From Candidatus Poribacteria bacterium (GTDB lineage Bacteria > Poribacteria > WGA-4E > PCPOR2b), in the NCBI GenBank assembly GCA_027296925.1, contig JAPUIP010000575.1:1-14007 (forward strand): a DNA stretch of 14,007 nucleotides, given 5' to 3'. The notes under the pieces are model-generated. The model was not told the DNA's origin. It searched no databases and saw only the letters and a program-made list of their open reading frames with translations. A program made the translations under genes and the position numbers. The first letter of the stretch is position 1. Every line of letters starts with the position of its first letter. Positions 7,440-13,876 of the stretch are shown here, one piece after another.

Positions 7440-8627
7440 ATGCTAGAAAAACACATCATCAAAAACATTCGGATAACACCGGTCGAAACGTATTTCGGTG
7501 CTCCTGGCAATGGCCGAATCGTCGGCCGCAACTCGAAGAGCCAGAATTACGGTTACAACCAGCGCGAATGGCTGGTACAGATAACCACCGATAGTGACCT
7601 CACCGGTGTAACAAACGCACGGCCAGGGTTGAACCGTGGCAAGTTGACTGAGCTTTACTCCACTTTCCAGTTGCTGTTGGGCCGAGACGTGTTCGAGTTT
7701 TATCGCGTGAGCGGGGGCCGCGTGACGGATGTGAACCCGCGCTGGGAGGCGTTACTGCGAGAGAACGGATTCATAGACTTCGTCATCTTCGACCTGATGG
7801 GTCGGGCACTGGAGGTTCCTTCGTATCATCTGTTGGGGGAAAAGGTCCGCGATTGGGTTGAGGGCTACGACTCCAGCCTTTACTTCCAGGACCTGGTGCA
7901 CCCCGAAGAAGGAGCGGGCGCCGTTGCTCGTGAAGCTTTGGACGCCATCGCCAAGGGCGGGCGGGCCGTGAAGCTGAAGCTCGGCCGGGCCGGTGTGGCT
8001 CGTGACATTGAAGTCGTGCACGCCGTGCGGGAAGCGGTTGGCCCAGAAATCAAAATTCTGGTTGACGCAAACAACGGCTACGACGGCAAATTGCCACTCC
8101 TGGAAACCTTTGTGCGTGAGACGGCGACGGACGAAATTTTCTGGATGGAAGAGATGGTCACTGAGAACGTGGCTCACTACCGCAAACTCAAAGAATGGCG
8201 GGACCGGTGGTCGCCAGAGACGATGATCGTAGACGGCGAAGGCCACCGAGGCCGCAATACGATATACTGGCAGTTGATGGAGGAAGGTCTGCTCGACGGT
8301 ATACAGCCCGACATGCTGGATATGGGCTTCTGGCCGTACCACACCCTCGCCCGCGACATCGAAGCGTCTGGCTATGCGACAAAGATCTGTCCGCACAACT
8401 ACAACGCCGCGGCGATCGGCCTTCGGGGTGATATCCAGTTCGGGGCCGTGACGGAGCGATTCGTCATTGCTGAAGATTCAACCCTACACTTTCCTCTCTA
8501 CCGGATGCAGGGATACGAGTTTGAAAACGGCTGTTACCGCGTGCCGTCCGCGCCGGGGTTAGGGATAGAGATCGACAGCGAACTGTATGATCGGGTCTAC
8601 AGGCAGCACGAAACCGTGGTGAGGTAG
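7440..8627 (+). CDS. mandelate racemase/muconate lactonizing family enzyme, second copy
   Basis: A 395-residue enolase-superfamily protein and diverged tandem paralogue of the preceding gene; both share LYFQD, VREAVGP, ILVDAN/IFVDAN, EEM and PHN blocks. Active-site residues are K178-L-K180, D209-A-N211, E237 in WMEEM, E267 in DGEGHRG, D291 in QPDMLDMGF and H319 in PHNYN, so the full mandelate racemase-type set is kept. The capping-domain loop (about 20-43, rich in Gly, Asn and Arg) differs strongly from the neighbour, suggesting a different substrate or stereochemistry. The ATG at 7440 has GAGAG about five bases upstream. No promoter is seen in the 33-base gap, so cotranscription is likely. 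No signal peptide. Confidence 0.92.
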   Translation: MLEKHIIKNIRITPVETYFGAPGNGRIVGRNSKSQNYGYNQREWLVQITTDSDLTGVTNARPGLNRGKLTELYSTFQLLLGRDVFEFYRVSGGRVTDVNPRWEALLRENGFIDFVIFDLMGRALEVPSYHLLGEKVRDWVEGYDSSLYFQDLVHPEEGAGAVAREALDAIAKGGRAVKLKLGRAGVARDIEVVHAVREAVGPEIKILVDANNGYDGKLPLLETFVRETATDEIFWMEEMVTENVAHYRKLKEWRDRWSPETMIVDGEGHRGRNTIYWQLMEEGLLDGIQPDMLDMGFWPYHTLARDIEASGYATKICPHNYNAAAIGLRGDIQFGAVTERFVIAEDSTLHFPLYRMQGYEFENGCYRVPSAPGLGIEIDSELYDRVYRQHETVVR

Positions 8628-8668
8628 AAGGCCGCTGGCATTCTGAAGCGGACGTTGGATTAACCTTT

Positions 8669-8758
8669 CTAACGCGCAGGCGATTGTGGACGATACGGAT
8701 TGGTCTGAGGGTCGTACCAGTCAAAGAGTCGAGCCCTCAGTTGCTCAGCGATTCCGTT
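8669..8758 (-). pseudogene. possible C-terminal tail of a sulfatase-like gene
   Basis: Overlapping the lactonase stop codon (8758-8760), a different minus-strand frame reads LNGIAEQLRARLFDWYDP then QTNPYRPQSPAR before a stop at 8669. The pattern of a helix with LRARLFDWY followed by a short Pro-rich end resembles the C-terminus of sulfatase-type proteins. The match is by eye and short. No upstream part of such a gene is present because the frame runs into the lactonase. If real, it is what remains after a deletion joined it to the lactonase end. Confidence 0.3.
8705..8740. terminator. possible bidirectional hairpin between convergent genes
   Basis: CTGAGGG (8705-8711) and CCCTCAG (8734-8740) form a 7-bp perfect stem with a 22-base loop, midway between the convergent MR/MLE and lactonase genes. 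There is no T tract on either side, so it is not a classical intrinsic terminator. Confidence 0.3.
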
Positions 8759-9789
8759 CAACCCAACGTGGTCACCATCACCCAGAACGGCTGCTTCCCA
8801 ACCGCGTAGTCTGCAAGCGCATGCAACTGGCCGGTTGCCGAATCCACACGATAGCAAGTCATGATGTCCGCAGCCTCCCCAGCGCAGTACAAATACGTAC
8901 CCGTCGCATCTATATTGAATGACCGGGGACTCGCCGGGACGGAAAAGTGCCCGAACGGGCTGAGCGCGCCGCCGGTGTCAATATTGAATCCCACAATGCT
9001 ATCGTGCCCTCGATTGGACGCATAAGCCCACTTGCCGTTCGGATGCACTTCCACATGGGCCGTGGCCCCGCCGTCTGTGTACTCCGACGGCAAGGTCGAG
9101 ATATTCTGGAAACTCGCGAGCGTACCGTTTTCCGCATCGAAGTGGTGGGCGGTCACCGTGTTGCCCTGTTCGTTGACGATGTAGGCGACATCCCCCTGGG
9201 GCCGGAAACAGATATGGCGAGGACCGGTTTCATCGTCGGGCGGTGGAAGCTCGGCGGGGGCATTGGGCGTGAGCAGGCCGGACTCGCTATCGAAGCGAAA
9301 TTGGCAGGTCTTGTTGGTCGGACAGACATGCGGTACAAAGACGAAGCGATCCGCGGCTGCCGAGAGAATGGAGTGAGCCTTTTCGCCGGTATCGATATAC
9401 TGCACGAGTTCCTCGATAGCGCCGTCATCGCCCAGACGATGCACGGTGACACCACCCCCGCCGTAGTAAGCAGTCAGCAGGAAACGCCCCGCACGGTCCG
9501 TGATGAGATGGGCCGGAATGCCGATGCCCGTGTCCATCTTGTTGATGAGCGTAAGCTCGCCCGAGCTCACGTCGAGACGAAAGCTGGCCAACGTCGTCGA
9601 GCCCACATGGGCCACCAGCATCACCTTTCCAGACGGGTGCAGACATAACGCACCTGAGGGGCCATGGGCGTCGCTGGTTGCCTGCAACTGGAGTGCTCCC
9701 GAATCGAGGTCCAGGTTGTAGAGTTTGATCTGTTGGTCGCCGGTCAGCGAGACAAAGACGACGAAGCGGCTATTACTGGTTTCCATCAT
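8758..9789 (-). CDS. lactonase family beta-propeller protein (6-phosphogluconolactonase type)
   Basis: A 343-residue protein of the YbhE/Pgl-type seven-bladed beta-propeller lactonases, which hydrolyse sugar lactones to acids. Repeating blades end in a short strand plus 'aromatic-x-D-x-x-x-G-x-L' turns (LDLDSGAL near 26-33, RLDVSSGEL 71-79, RFDSESGLL 165-173, NIDTGGAL 269-276, RVDSATGQL 314-322). Family signatures are GPRHICFRPQG (189-199), the VNEQGN stretch, and HVEVHPNGKWAYASNRGHDS (245-264). H139 in AHSIL and R191 are in typical positions. No signal peptide. The ATG at 9789 was chosen because AGGAGC lies at 9797-9802 and the promoter at 9859-9864 starts downstream of the longer in-frame start at 10002. 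It is divergent from a PhyH gene. Substrate could be 6-phosphogluconolactone or another sugar lactone. Confidence 0.88.
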   Translation of the reverse strand: MMETSNSRFVVFVSLTGDQQIKLYNLDLDSGALQLQATSDAHGPSGALCLHPSGKVMLVAHVGSTTLASFRLDVSSGELTLINKMDTGIGIPAHLITDRAGRFLLTAYYGGGGVTVHRLGDDGAIEELVQYIDTGEKAHSILSAAADRFVFVPHVCPTNKTCQFRFDSESGLLTPNAPAELPPPDDETGPRHICFRPQGDVAYIVNEQGNTVTAHHFDAENGTLASFQNISTLPSEYTDGGATAHVEVHPNGKWAYASNRGHDSIVGFNIDTGGALSPFGHFSVPASPRSFNIDATGTYLYCAGEAADIMTCYRVDSATGQLHALADYAVGKQPFWVMVTTLG

Positions 9790-9858
9790 ACGATAAGCTC
9801 CTGTCTTTCGTTGATTGACAAAGAAATTCGAACGCGCTTTCTCAGCGGAACGACTGCC

Positions 9859-9867
9859 ATTATACCA
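9859..9867 (-). promoter_or_regulatory. extended -10 promoter of the lactonase gene
   Basis: The minus strand reads TGGTATAAT: a perfect TATAAT (9859-9864) with an extended TG-N. No good -35 lies at 16-18 bases, as expected for extended -10 promoters. Initiation near 9852 gives a leader of about 63 bases and supports translation from 9789. Confidence 0.6.
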
Positions 9868-9951
9868 CACCTCCAAAAAAGGCGGAACAAAAAAATCCCA
9901 CTCTCGTGTCCGCCGTGAACACACCAAAAGGAGATTCTTTCCACGAAGAGT

Positions 9952-9980
9952 TTGACAAGGCGATGATTCTTGTGTATGAT
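9952..9980 (+). promoter_or_regulatory. sigma-70 promoter of the third PhyH gene
   Basis: A perfect TTGACA (9952-9957) and TATGAT (9975-9980) are separated by 17 bases. Start near 9987 leaves a leader of about 58 bases. An in-frame ATG at 9970 lies inside the promoter, so translation must begin further downstream, at 10045. Confidence 0.7.
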
Positions 9981-10044
9981 AGGATGTTGTTGGCGAAATC
10001 AAGTTGGCAGCAGTTTGCCGCCGAATAAAGTAAGGAGATTAATC

Positions 10045-10869
10045 ATGGATACTGCATGTTTGGAACACTGCTTGACAGAGGACGAGCGCACCAAGTTTGA
10101 GCGAGACGGATTCATGGTCGTCGAGGATGCGCTGCCGGCTTCAATGGTCGCAGACCTCACCAAAGCTGTAGACCGGGTGAAACCCGGCGTGGACTTTATC
10201 GGAAAAGACGATCGATTCTTGGGGCTCATTGATTGCCCGACGACTCTTCCCAAAGTGTGGGGCATCCTCGGCTGGAACATCCATCTGTATCACACCCATA
10301 TCACGATCACGCCGCCAGTGCCACTGGAAGAGCGACCAGCGAAGAAGCGTCTTCATTGGCATCAGGACAGCGGACGGGTGAGCTTAGACATCGAGACCAT
10401 ACCCGCGCCGCGCATTTCCGTCAAGGTGGGTTATTTCCTGACCGATGTTTCTGAGGGAGGGCGCGGTAATTTTAGCGTCATCCCTGGCAGCCATTTGAAG
10501 GATGAGGTTGAATACCCAGCCGACGGCGTTTCAAACCCTGAGGATGCGTTTGAAGTTCGGGTTCCTGCGGGGTCAGCCGCCATCTTCGATCGCCGGATTT
10601 GGCACGCGGGAGGTTGGAATTTTTCAGACATTACGCGAAAGGTTCTGTTTGTCGGTTACAGCCACCGCTGGTTCCATCCAAGGGACGCGATGACGGTTTC
10701 TCACTACGTGGACCGATGCGATCCGATTCGGAGACAGTTGCTTGGCTCGAAAACCGGCAACTTAGGCCTCACGACGCCGAAGGACGAAGATGTTCCGCTT
10801 CGCAATTGGATCAGGGAGCACCTAGGTGAAGAGGCGATTGCCGATCGTTCCGTCCGAAACCTTACGTAA
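10045..10869 (+). CDS. phytanoyl-CoA dioxygenase (PhyH) family protein, ectoine-hydroxylase-like
   Basis: A 274-residue predicted Fe(II)/2-oxoglutarate oxygenase. It opens with FERDGFMVVEDALPASMVAD, has the iron triad H106-x-D108 (HWHQDSGR) and H187 (IWHAGGWN), and R198 in ITRKVLF for 2-oxoglutarate. VKVGYFLTDVSEG followed by VIPGSH (145-150) is the arrangement seen in ectoine hydroxylase-like and related PhyH proteins. The ATG at 10045 has AAGGAG (10032-10037) seven bases upstream; a longer frame from 9970 is ruled out by the promoter position. It is divergent from the lactonase with a 255-base shared control region, which hints at joint regulation. No ectoine genes are present, so that substrate is not implied. 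Confidence 0.92.
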   Translation: MDTACLEHCLTEDERTKFERDGFMVVEDALPASMVADLTKAVDRVKPGVDFIGKDDRFLGLIDCPTTLPKVWGILGWNIHLYHTHITITPPVPLEERPAKKRLHWHQDSGRVSLDIETIPAPRISVKVGYFLTDVSEGGRGNFSVIPGSHLKDEVEYPADGVSNPEDAFEVRVPAGSAAIFDRRIWHAGGWNFSDITRKVLFVGYSHRWFHPRDAMTVSHYVDRCDPIRRQLLGSKTGNLGLTTPKDEDVPLRNWIREHLGEEAIADRSVRNLT

Positions 10870-11001
10870 CCGTCTCCTACGATGTGAATCGGTGGGCTCT
10901 GATTCGGACGACCACACATTTTTGATGCGTAGGAAATTTCCATGAATGGTGTGGAAGGTTTATCGTAGAGCGTAAATTTGCGGTCAAATCCGCTGACGAA
11001 G

Positions 11002-11056
11002 CCGATTTTCGATCGGGGTTTTTCATGAGGCGCTTCCGAAATGCATAGGAAAAACC
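11002..11056 (+). promoter_or_regulatory. leader hairpins touching the aldo/keto reductase ribosome-binding site
   Basis: CCGAT (11002-11006) and ATCGG (11012-11016) form a small stem; immediately after, GGTTTTTC (11017-11024) pairs with GAAAAACC (11049-11056). The right arm of the second stem ends at the base before the GGAGG ribosome-binding site (11057-11061). Folding could influence initiation. I see no clear promoter in 10870-11067. Confidence 0.3.
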
Positions 11057-11067
11057 GGAGGTAAACT

Positions 11068-12063
11068 GTGGAATATCGACCGTTTGGACAAACAGGACTA
11101 CAGGTTTCAGCGATTGGGTTTGGTTGCTGGGAGATGGGTGGCGGCTACGGTTCAATCGAGGAATCAGAGGTGATTGGGGCGATTCATCGCGCCCTGGACC
11201 TCGGCATCAACTGCTTTGACACCGCCGAAGGCTATGGAAAGGGTAAGTCCGAAGCGTTGTTGGCAAAGGCGTTGGGAGACCGGCGAAAAGACGTCATCGT
11301 CGTGACGAAGTTCGGCGTTGGCTACGAGAATGATCGCCTGAAAGGCAGGGATAGCCGGCGTTCAATGGTGCATGCCGCCATCGATTGCAGTCTGAAGGCG
11401 CTGAACACCGATTATGTCGATGTGTATCTGGTTCACTGGCCAGATCGTGCCACGCCGTTTGATGAAACGATGCAGGCGCTGGAGGAAATTGTTCAGCAGG
11501 GAAAGGTGCGGTATGTCGGCCTCTCCAATTTCGCTCCAGACGAAATCAAGACGTGTATGGAAACGCGGCGTGTTGACGTTTTACAGTACAGTTGTAACCT
11601 GTTTGATCGGCGCATGGCGAAATGGATCTTCCCCTATGCGCTTGAGCAAGGAATTGGCGTCATGACGTATGGTTCGCTCGCCTACGGCTTGCTGTCGGGC
11701 GCCTTTACTGAGGAAACGACATTTGAGGAAAATGATTGGCGTCGCAACGGGGGATGGAACATGTCGCTGAAGTTGTTTATGCCGGAGGTTTTCAAGCGCA
11801 ACGTTCAAGCCGTCAACGAACTCAAGGCGATTGCAGACCGGCTCGGGAAAAAGCTCCCGCATCTCGCACTCAATTGGGTGTTTTCCAATCCAGCGGTTAG
11901 CGTCTCGCTTGTCGGGGCAAGGCGAGCTTCCGAAGTTGAGGACAATATGGGAGCCGTTGGCTGGACGTTGACAGACGATGTGCGGACTGAAATCGATCAA
12001 GTCTTCGCTGAATACGAGATCGACACGGCGCCCAACAAATGGGTCGAACAGATCGATTTCTGA
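11068..12063 (+). CDS. aldo/keto reductase
   Basis: A 331-residue NAD(P)H-dependent oxidoreductase of the aldo/keto reductase TIM-barrel family. The catalytic tetrad is visible: D51 (CFDTAEGYG), Y56, K81 (VVTKFG) and H123 (LVHWPD). GLSNFAPDEI and the C-terminal GARRASEVEDN cofactor-binding stretch are typical of the general-stress-protein/YhdN-like group. The length is normal, so the protein looks intact. The start is GTG at 11068 with GGAGG (11057-11061) six bases upstream; no better ATG exists. It lies 198 bases after the PhyH gene on the same strand and could be its own unit. The TGA stop (12061-12063) overlaps a foreign reading frame, the dehydrogenase remnant listed next. Confidence 0.93.
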   Translation: MEYRPFGQTGLQVSAIGFGCWEMGGGYGSIEESEVIGAIHRALDLGINCFDTAEGYGKGKSEALLAKALGDRRKDVIVVTKFGVGYENDRLKGRDSRRSMVHAAIDCSLKALNTDYVDVYLVHWPDRATPFDETMQALEEIVQQGKVRYVGLSNFAPDEIKTCMETRRVDVLQYSCNLFDRRMAKWIFPYALEQGIGVMTYGSLAYGLLSGAFTEETTFEENDWRRNGGWNMSLKLFMPEVFKRNVQAVNELKAIADRLGKKLPHLALNWVFSNPAVSVSLVGARRASEVEDNMGAVGWTLTDDVRTEIDQVFAEYEIDTAPNKWVEQIDF

Positions 12064-12160
12064 GGTCGCTGATACAGTCATCTGGCTGTGTTCAGATCAA
12101 TCTTCGTATGTCGCCGGGGTGACCTTACTGGTAGATGGCGGTATGTGTGCAACACCATGA
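12062..12160 (+). pseudogene. C-terminal remnant of a short-chain dehydrogenase/reductase
   Basis: In the +1 frame relative to the aldo/keto reductase, starting at its stop codon, the sequence reads EVADTVIWLCSDQSSYVAGV then TLLVDGGMCATP and stops. This is the signature end of classical SDR enzymes (V-A-x-x-V-x-x-L-x-S-D-x-x-S-Y-V-x-G-x-x-L-x-V-D-G-G). About 32 residues survive; the Rossmann fold and the catalytic Tyr-x-x-x-Lys are missing. It has no start or ribosome-binding site of its own. A deletion joining the reductase end to the SDR tail is the simplest explanation. Confidence 0.85.
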
Positions 12161-12349
12161 GCACCTGTGATTCAGAATTGGTATGACGTTATTTCGGTTC
12201 TTGGTCACTACTTTGACTTTGGTAAATACAGAAGGGATTGCGGGAGAAGGGGAGTCCGCTACTGGCAACAGCCACACAAGTGTTTACCAGGGCACCGCAA
12301 TCCCCAACATCCGAGCCGGGGAACATTCAAACCCATTTTCGCCGTCTCA

Positions 12350-12607
12350 TTACTGTGTGAGAACGTCGCACCCCGTTTCCGTAATCAGGATCGTCTCACT
12401 GGTGCCGACGCCATAGACGCCGAGGACACGCAGGGTGAAAGGCAGGTGGAATGTCCGAACGAACCCAAATCGGTTTCCCGCGTGCTCCCGCCGAATCGTG
12501 TCTACTTCAGCCAACGCCTGCAAGACCACATCGTCGTACCCGCTCAGCCGCTCCAAGTGGTTCATTCCCATCTGTCCCGCGCCAACAACCCCGATACGCA
12601 GTTGCAT
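12350..12607 (-). pseudogene. Gfo/Idh/MocA oxidoreductase start fused to an M24-like C-terminus
   Basis: From ATG 12607 (GGAG at 12614-12617 as ribosome-binding site) the 85-residue frame begins MQLRIGVVGAGQMGMNHLER, the NAD(P)-binding Rossmann motif of Gfo/Idh/MocA enzymes, running to about AEVDTIRREHAGNRFGF. It then changes to GVYGVGTSETILITETGCDV then LTQ before TAA, which resembles the last strand region of M24 (creatinase/aminopeptidase P-like) proteins (G-V-R-x-E-D-x-x-x-V-T-E-x-G-x-E-x-L-T). Full-length Gfo/Idh proteins are about 330-400 residues. I read this as a deletion fusion. The Gfo/Idh half is confident, the M24 half moderate. An in-frame ATG at 12625 is a less likely start. Confidence 0.65.
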
Positions 12608-12692
12608 CCTTGTCTCCTTCTTCATCCCGGTAAACGAAGCGAGCGGGCCAGAAATCTTCCCCTCATCGTCTGTCCAATTCCATTCGCTTGAA

Positions 12693-13474
12693 TCAGTATT
12701 TCGCCAGCAGGACGCCCCGTCCCAAAACGGGATGCTTGACGCCGGCCAGCCGTAACGCCGCCCAGATGCTCACCGCCGGCGCGCTGACCACCGGTTTTCC
12801 CAGGTCGTGTTCCAGCGGTTCAAGAATCGCCGCCGTGCGGATGCCACTGCAAGCCAGCAGTACGCACTCGGCTTCCGGTCCACCTCGCATGCCAGATCGT
12901 ACCACACCGACGGTGGCGCATTGCCGATCTCCCACTCCGTTTCCATCTCCGCGCTCTGGCTGGATGTCACCTCAAAACCGTTCCCTTCGAGAAATTTCAC
13001 CAACAGTTGAGTCACCGCCGCCGGATAGGGGGCAGCAACAGCGACGCGATAGATGCCCAACGTTTTGAGTGCTTGAACTTGAGCCGTGCTGATGGTCGTT
13101 GCCGGGATGCCTACCTGACGCTGGAGGGCTTGGGCAATCTTCCGGTCGCTTCCCACACCGCGCACGAAGCTGCACGAATTGCACAGGAAAACAATGGCTT
13201 TCGGTCGGGTGATGCGGAGGGTCTCGGCTGCATCGAGGATGGGTTGCAGATTGGCGTAGCTCTCGACCATACGAGGACTGATCGGGTCAAAGCGGGTGGG
13301 TGTCCGGTATCGTGTGAAAATCAGCGACACGCCTTCTGGCAAGTAATGCCAGTATTCGTCGTCGTTGATTCCATCATCGGGCGTTAGCAGTCCCAAACGC
13401 GCCCGCCAGCCCCCAACACCGCCACTGAGACGTTTCACCATGACTTGCTCGTGTCTCTGCTCTACATTGACCAT
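12693..13474 (-). pseudogene. Asp/Glu racemase / maleate isomerase family gene, frameshifted
   Basis: Frame one from ATG 13474 encodes GWRARLGLLTPDDGINDDEY and continues to CEVD, with the first catalytic Cys at C98 in FLCNSCSF. At 12876-12877 one base seems missing: the next frame carries EAECVLLACSGIRTAAILEP, which holds the second catalytic Cys (ACSG), and ends KHPVLGRGVLLAKY at 12693. Joined, the product would be about 259 residues, normal for the maleate isomerase/arylmalonate decarboxylase-like group of two-Cys racemase-fold enzymes. As read, the first frame instead runs into an unrelated Arg-rich end at 12770. The start has GGAGAT (13489-13494) 14 bases upstream; ATG at 13441 is an alternative. 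Either a recent pseudogene or a sequencing error. Confidence 0.8.
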
Positions 13475-13757
13475 ATTTATTTGGACTTATCTCCGTTTGT
13501 CGGTTCTCTGGGATAACAGGGACGGTGCGTGAAGGGTTCAATTTTAAACCGACAGATCAGCGGTTTCACGCGAGTCAACCTCGTTGCCGGCGACATGGTT
13601 TCCCATGACTCCAGCATTGTAGTCCACTCCGAACCCCAGCGGTCCGTGTTTTTTTTGTCCACATCCGAAGCCCTTATTTCAATGGTTAGTTTGGCATCGC
13701 GGATCGAGTCAAAGTCGAAGCACTCATCCGCATCGTTTCGGTCTCGATGAAAATATG

Positions 13758-13797
13758 ATACCTCATTTCATAGGAAATTATCTATCAGAAATGGTAT
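13758..13797. promoter_or_regulatory. inverted repeat, possible operator
   Basis: ATACC-TC-ATTTC (13758-13769) and GAAATGGTAT (13788-13797) form ten base pairs with a 2-base bulge around an 18-base centre. It lies about 50 bases upstream of the -35 at 13848. No T tract follows, so it is more operator-like than terminator-like. Confidence 0.35.
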
Positions 13798-13810
13798 AAG
13801 AGTTGTGTAG

Positions 13811-13845
13811 GGGATTTCCCCCATAAGAAAATCAGGGATTTCCCC
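13811..13845 (+). repeat. two direct copies of a GGGATTTCCCC box
   Basis: Identical 11-base near-palindromes lie at 13811-13821 and 13835-13845, offset by 24 bases. The second ends two bases before the -35 element. This is the layout of a tandem activator or repressor site. No regulator gene lies in the window. Confidence 0.55.
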
Positions 13846-13847
13846 GA

Positions 13848-13876
13848 TTGACAACTTGGCGTCGTCTCAATATACT
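13848..13876 (+). promoter_or_regulatory. near-consensus sigma-70 promoter reading out of the window
   Basis: A perfect TTGACA (13848-13853) and TATACT (13871-13876) are exactly 17 bases apart. Transcription would begin near 13883 and run right, beyond the edge. The candidate first codon at 13983 lies about 100 bases downstream. Confidence 0.7.

Noticed and set aside
7752..8396. 214-codon open frame on the minus strand inside the second MR/MLE gene
   Set aside because: It is antisense to a strongly conserved enzyme, has no family resemblance and no ribosome-binding site.
8947..9648. 233-codon open frame on the plus strand inside the lactonase gene
   Set aside because: Antisense shadow of the beta-propeller gene, with no recognisable protein features.
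9790..10002. 71-residue extension of the lactonase from an ATG at 10002
   Set aside because: It does not resemble the family, crosses the lactonase promoter, and a good AGGAGC site precedes the start at 9789.
9970..10044. N-terminal extension of the third PhyH protein from an ATG at 9970
   Set aside because: The ATG lies inside the predicted promoter (9952-9980) and upstream of the expected transcript start, while AAGGAG precedes the ATG at 10045.
12167..12691. 174-codon plus-strand open frame across the Gfo/Idh remnant
   Set aside because: It shadows the minus-strand remnant; low-complexity composition and no recognisable motif.
13529..13750. 73-codon plus-strand open frame near the right edge
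   Set aside because: No ribosome-binding site, Ser-rich composition and no family match; probably chance.
13811..13845. Two-unit repeat as a CRISPR array
   Set aside because: Only two 11-base copies with a 13-base spacer, far shorter than CRISPR repeats and spacers, and no cas genes nearby.
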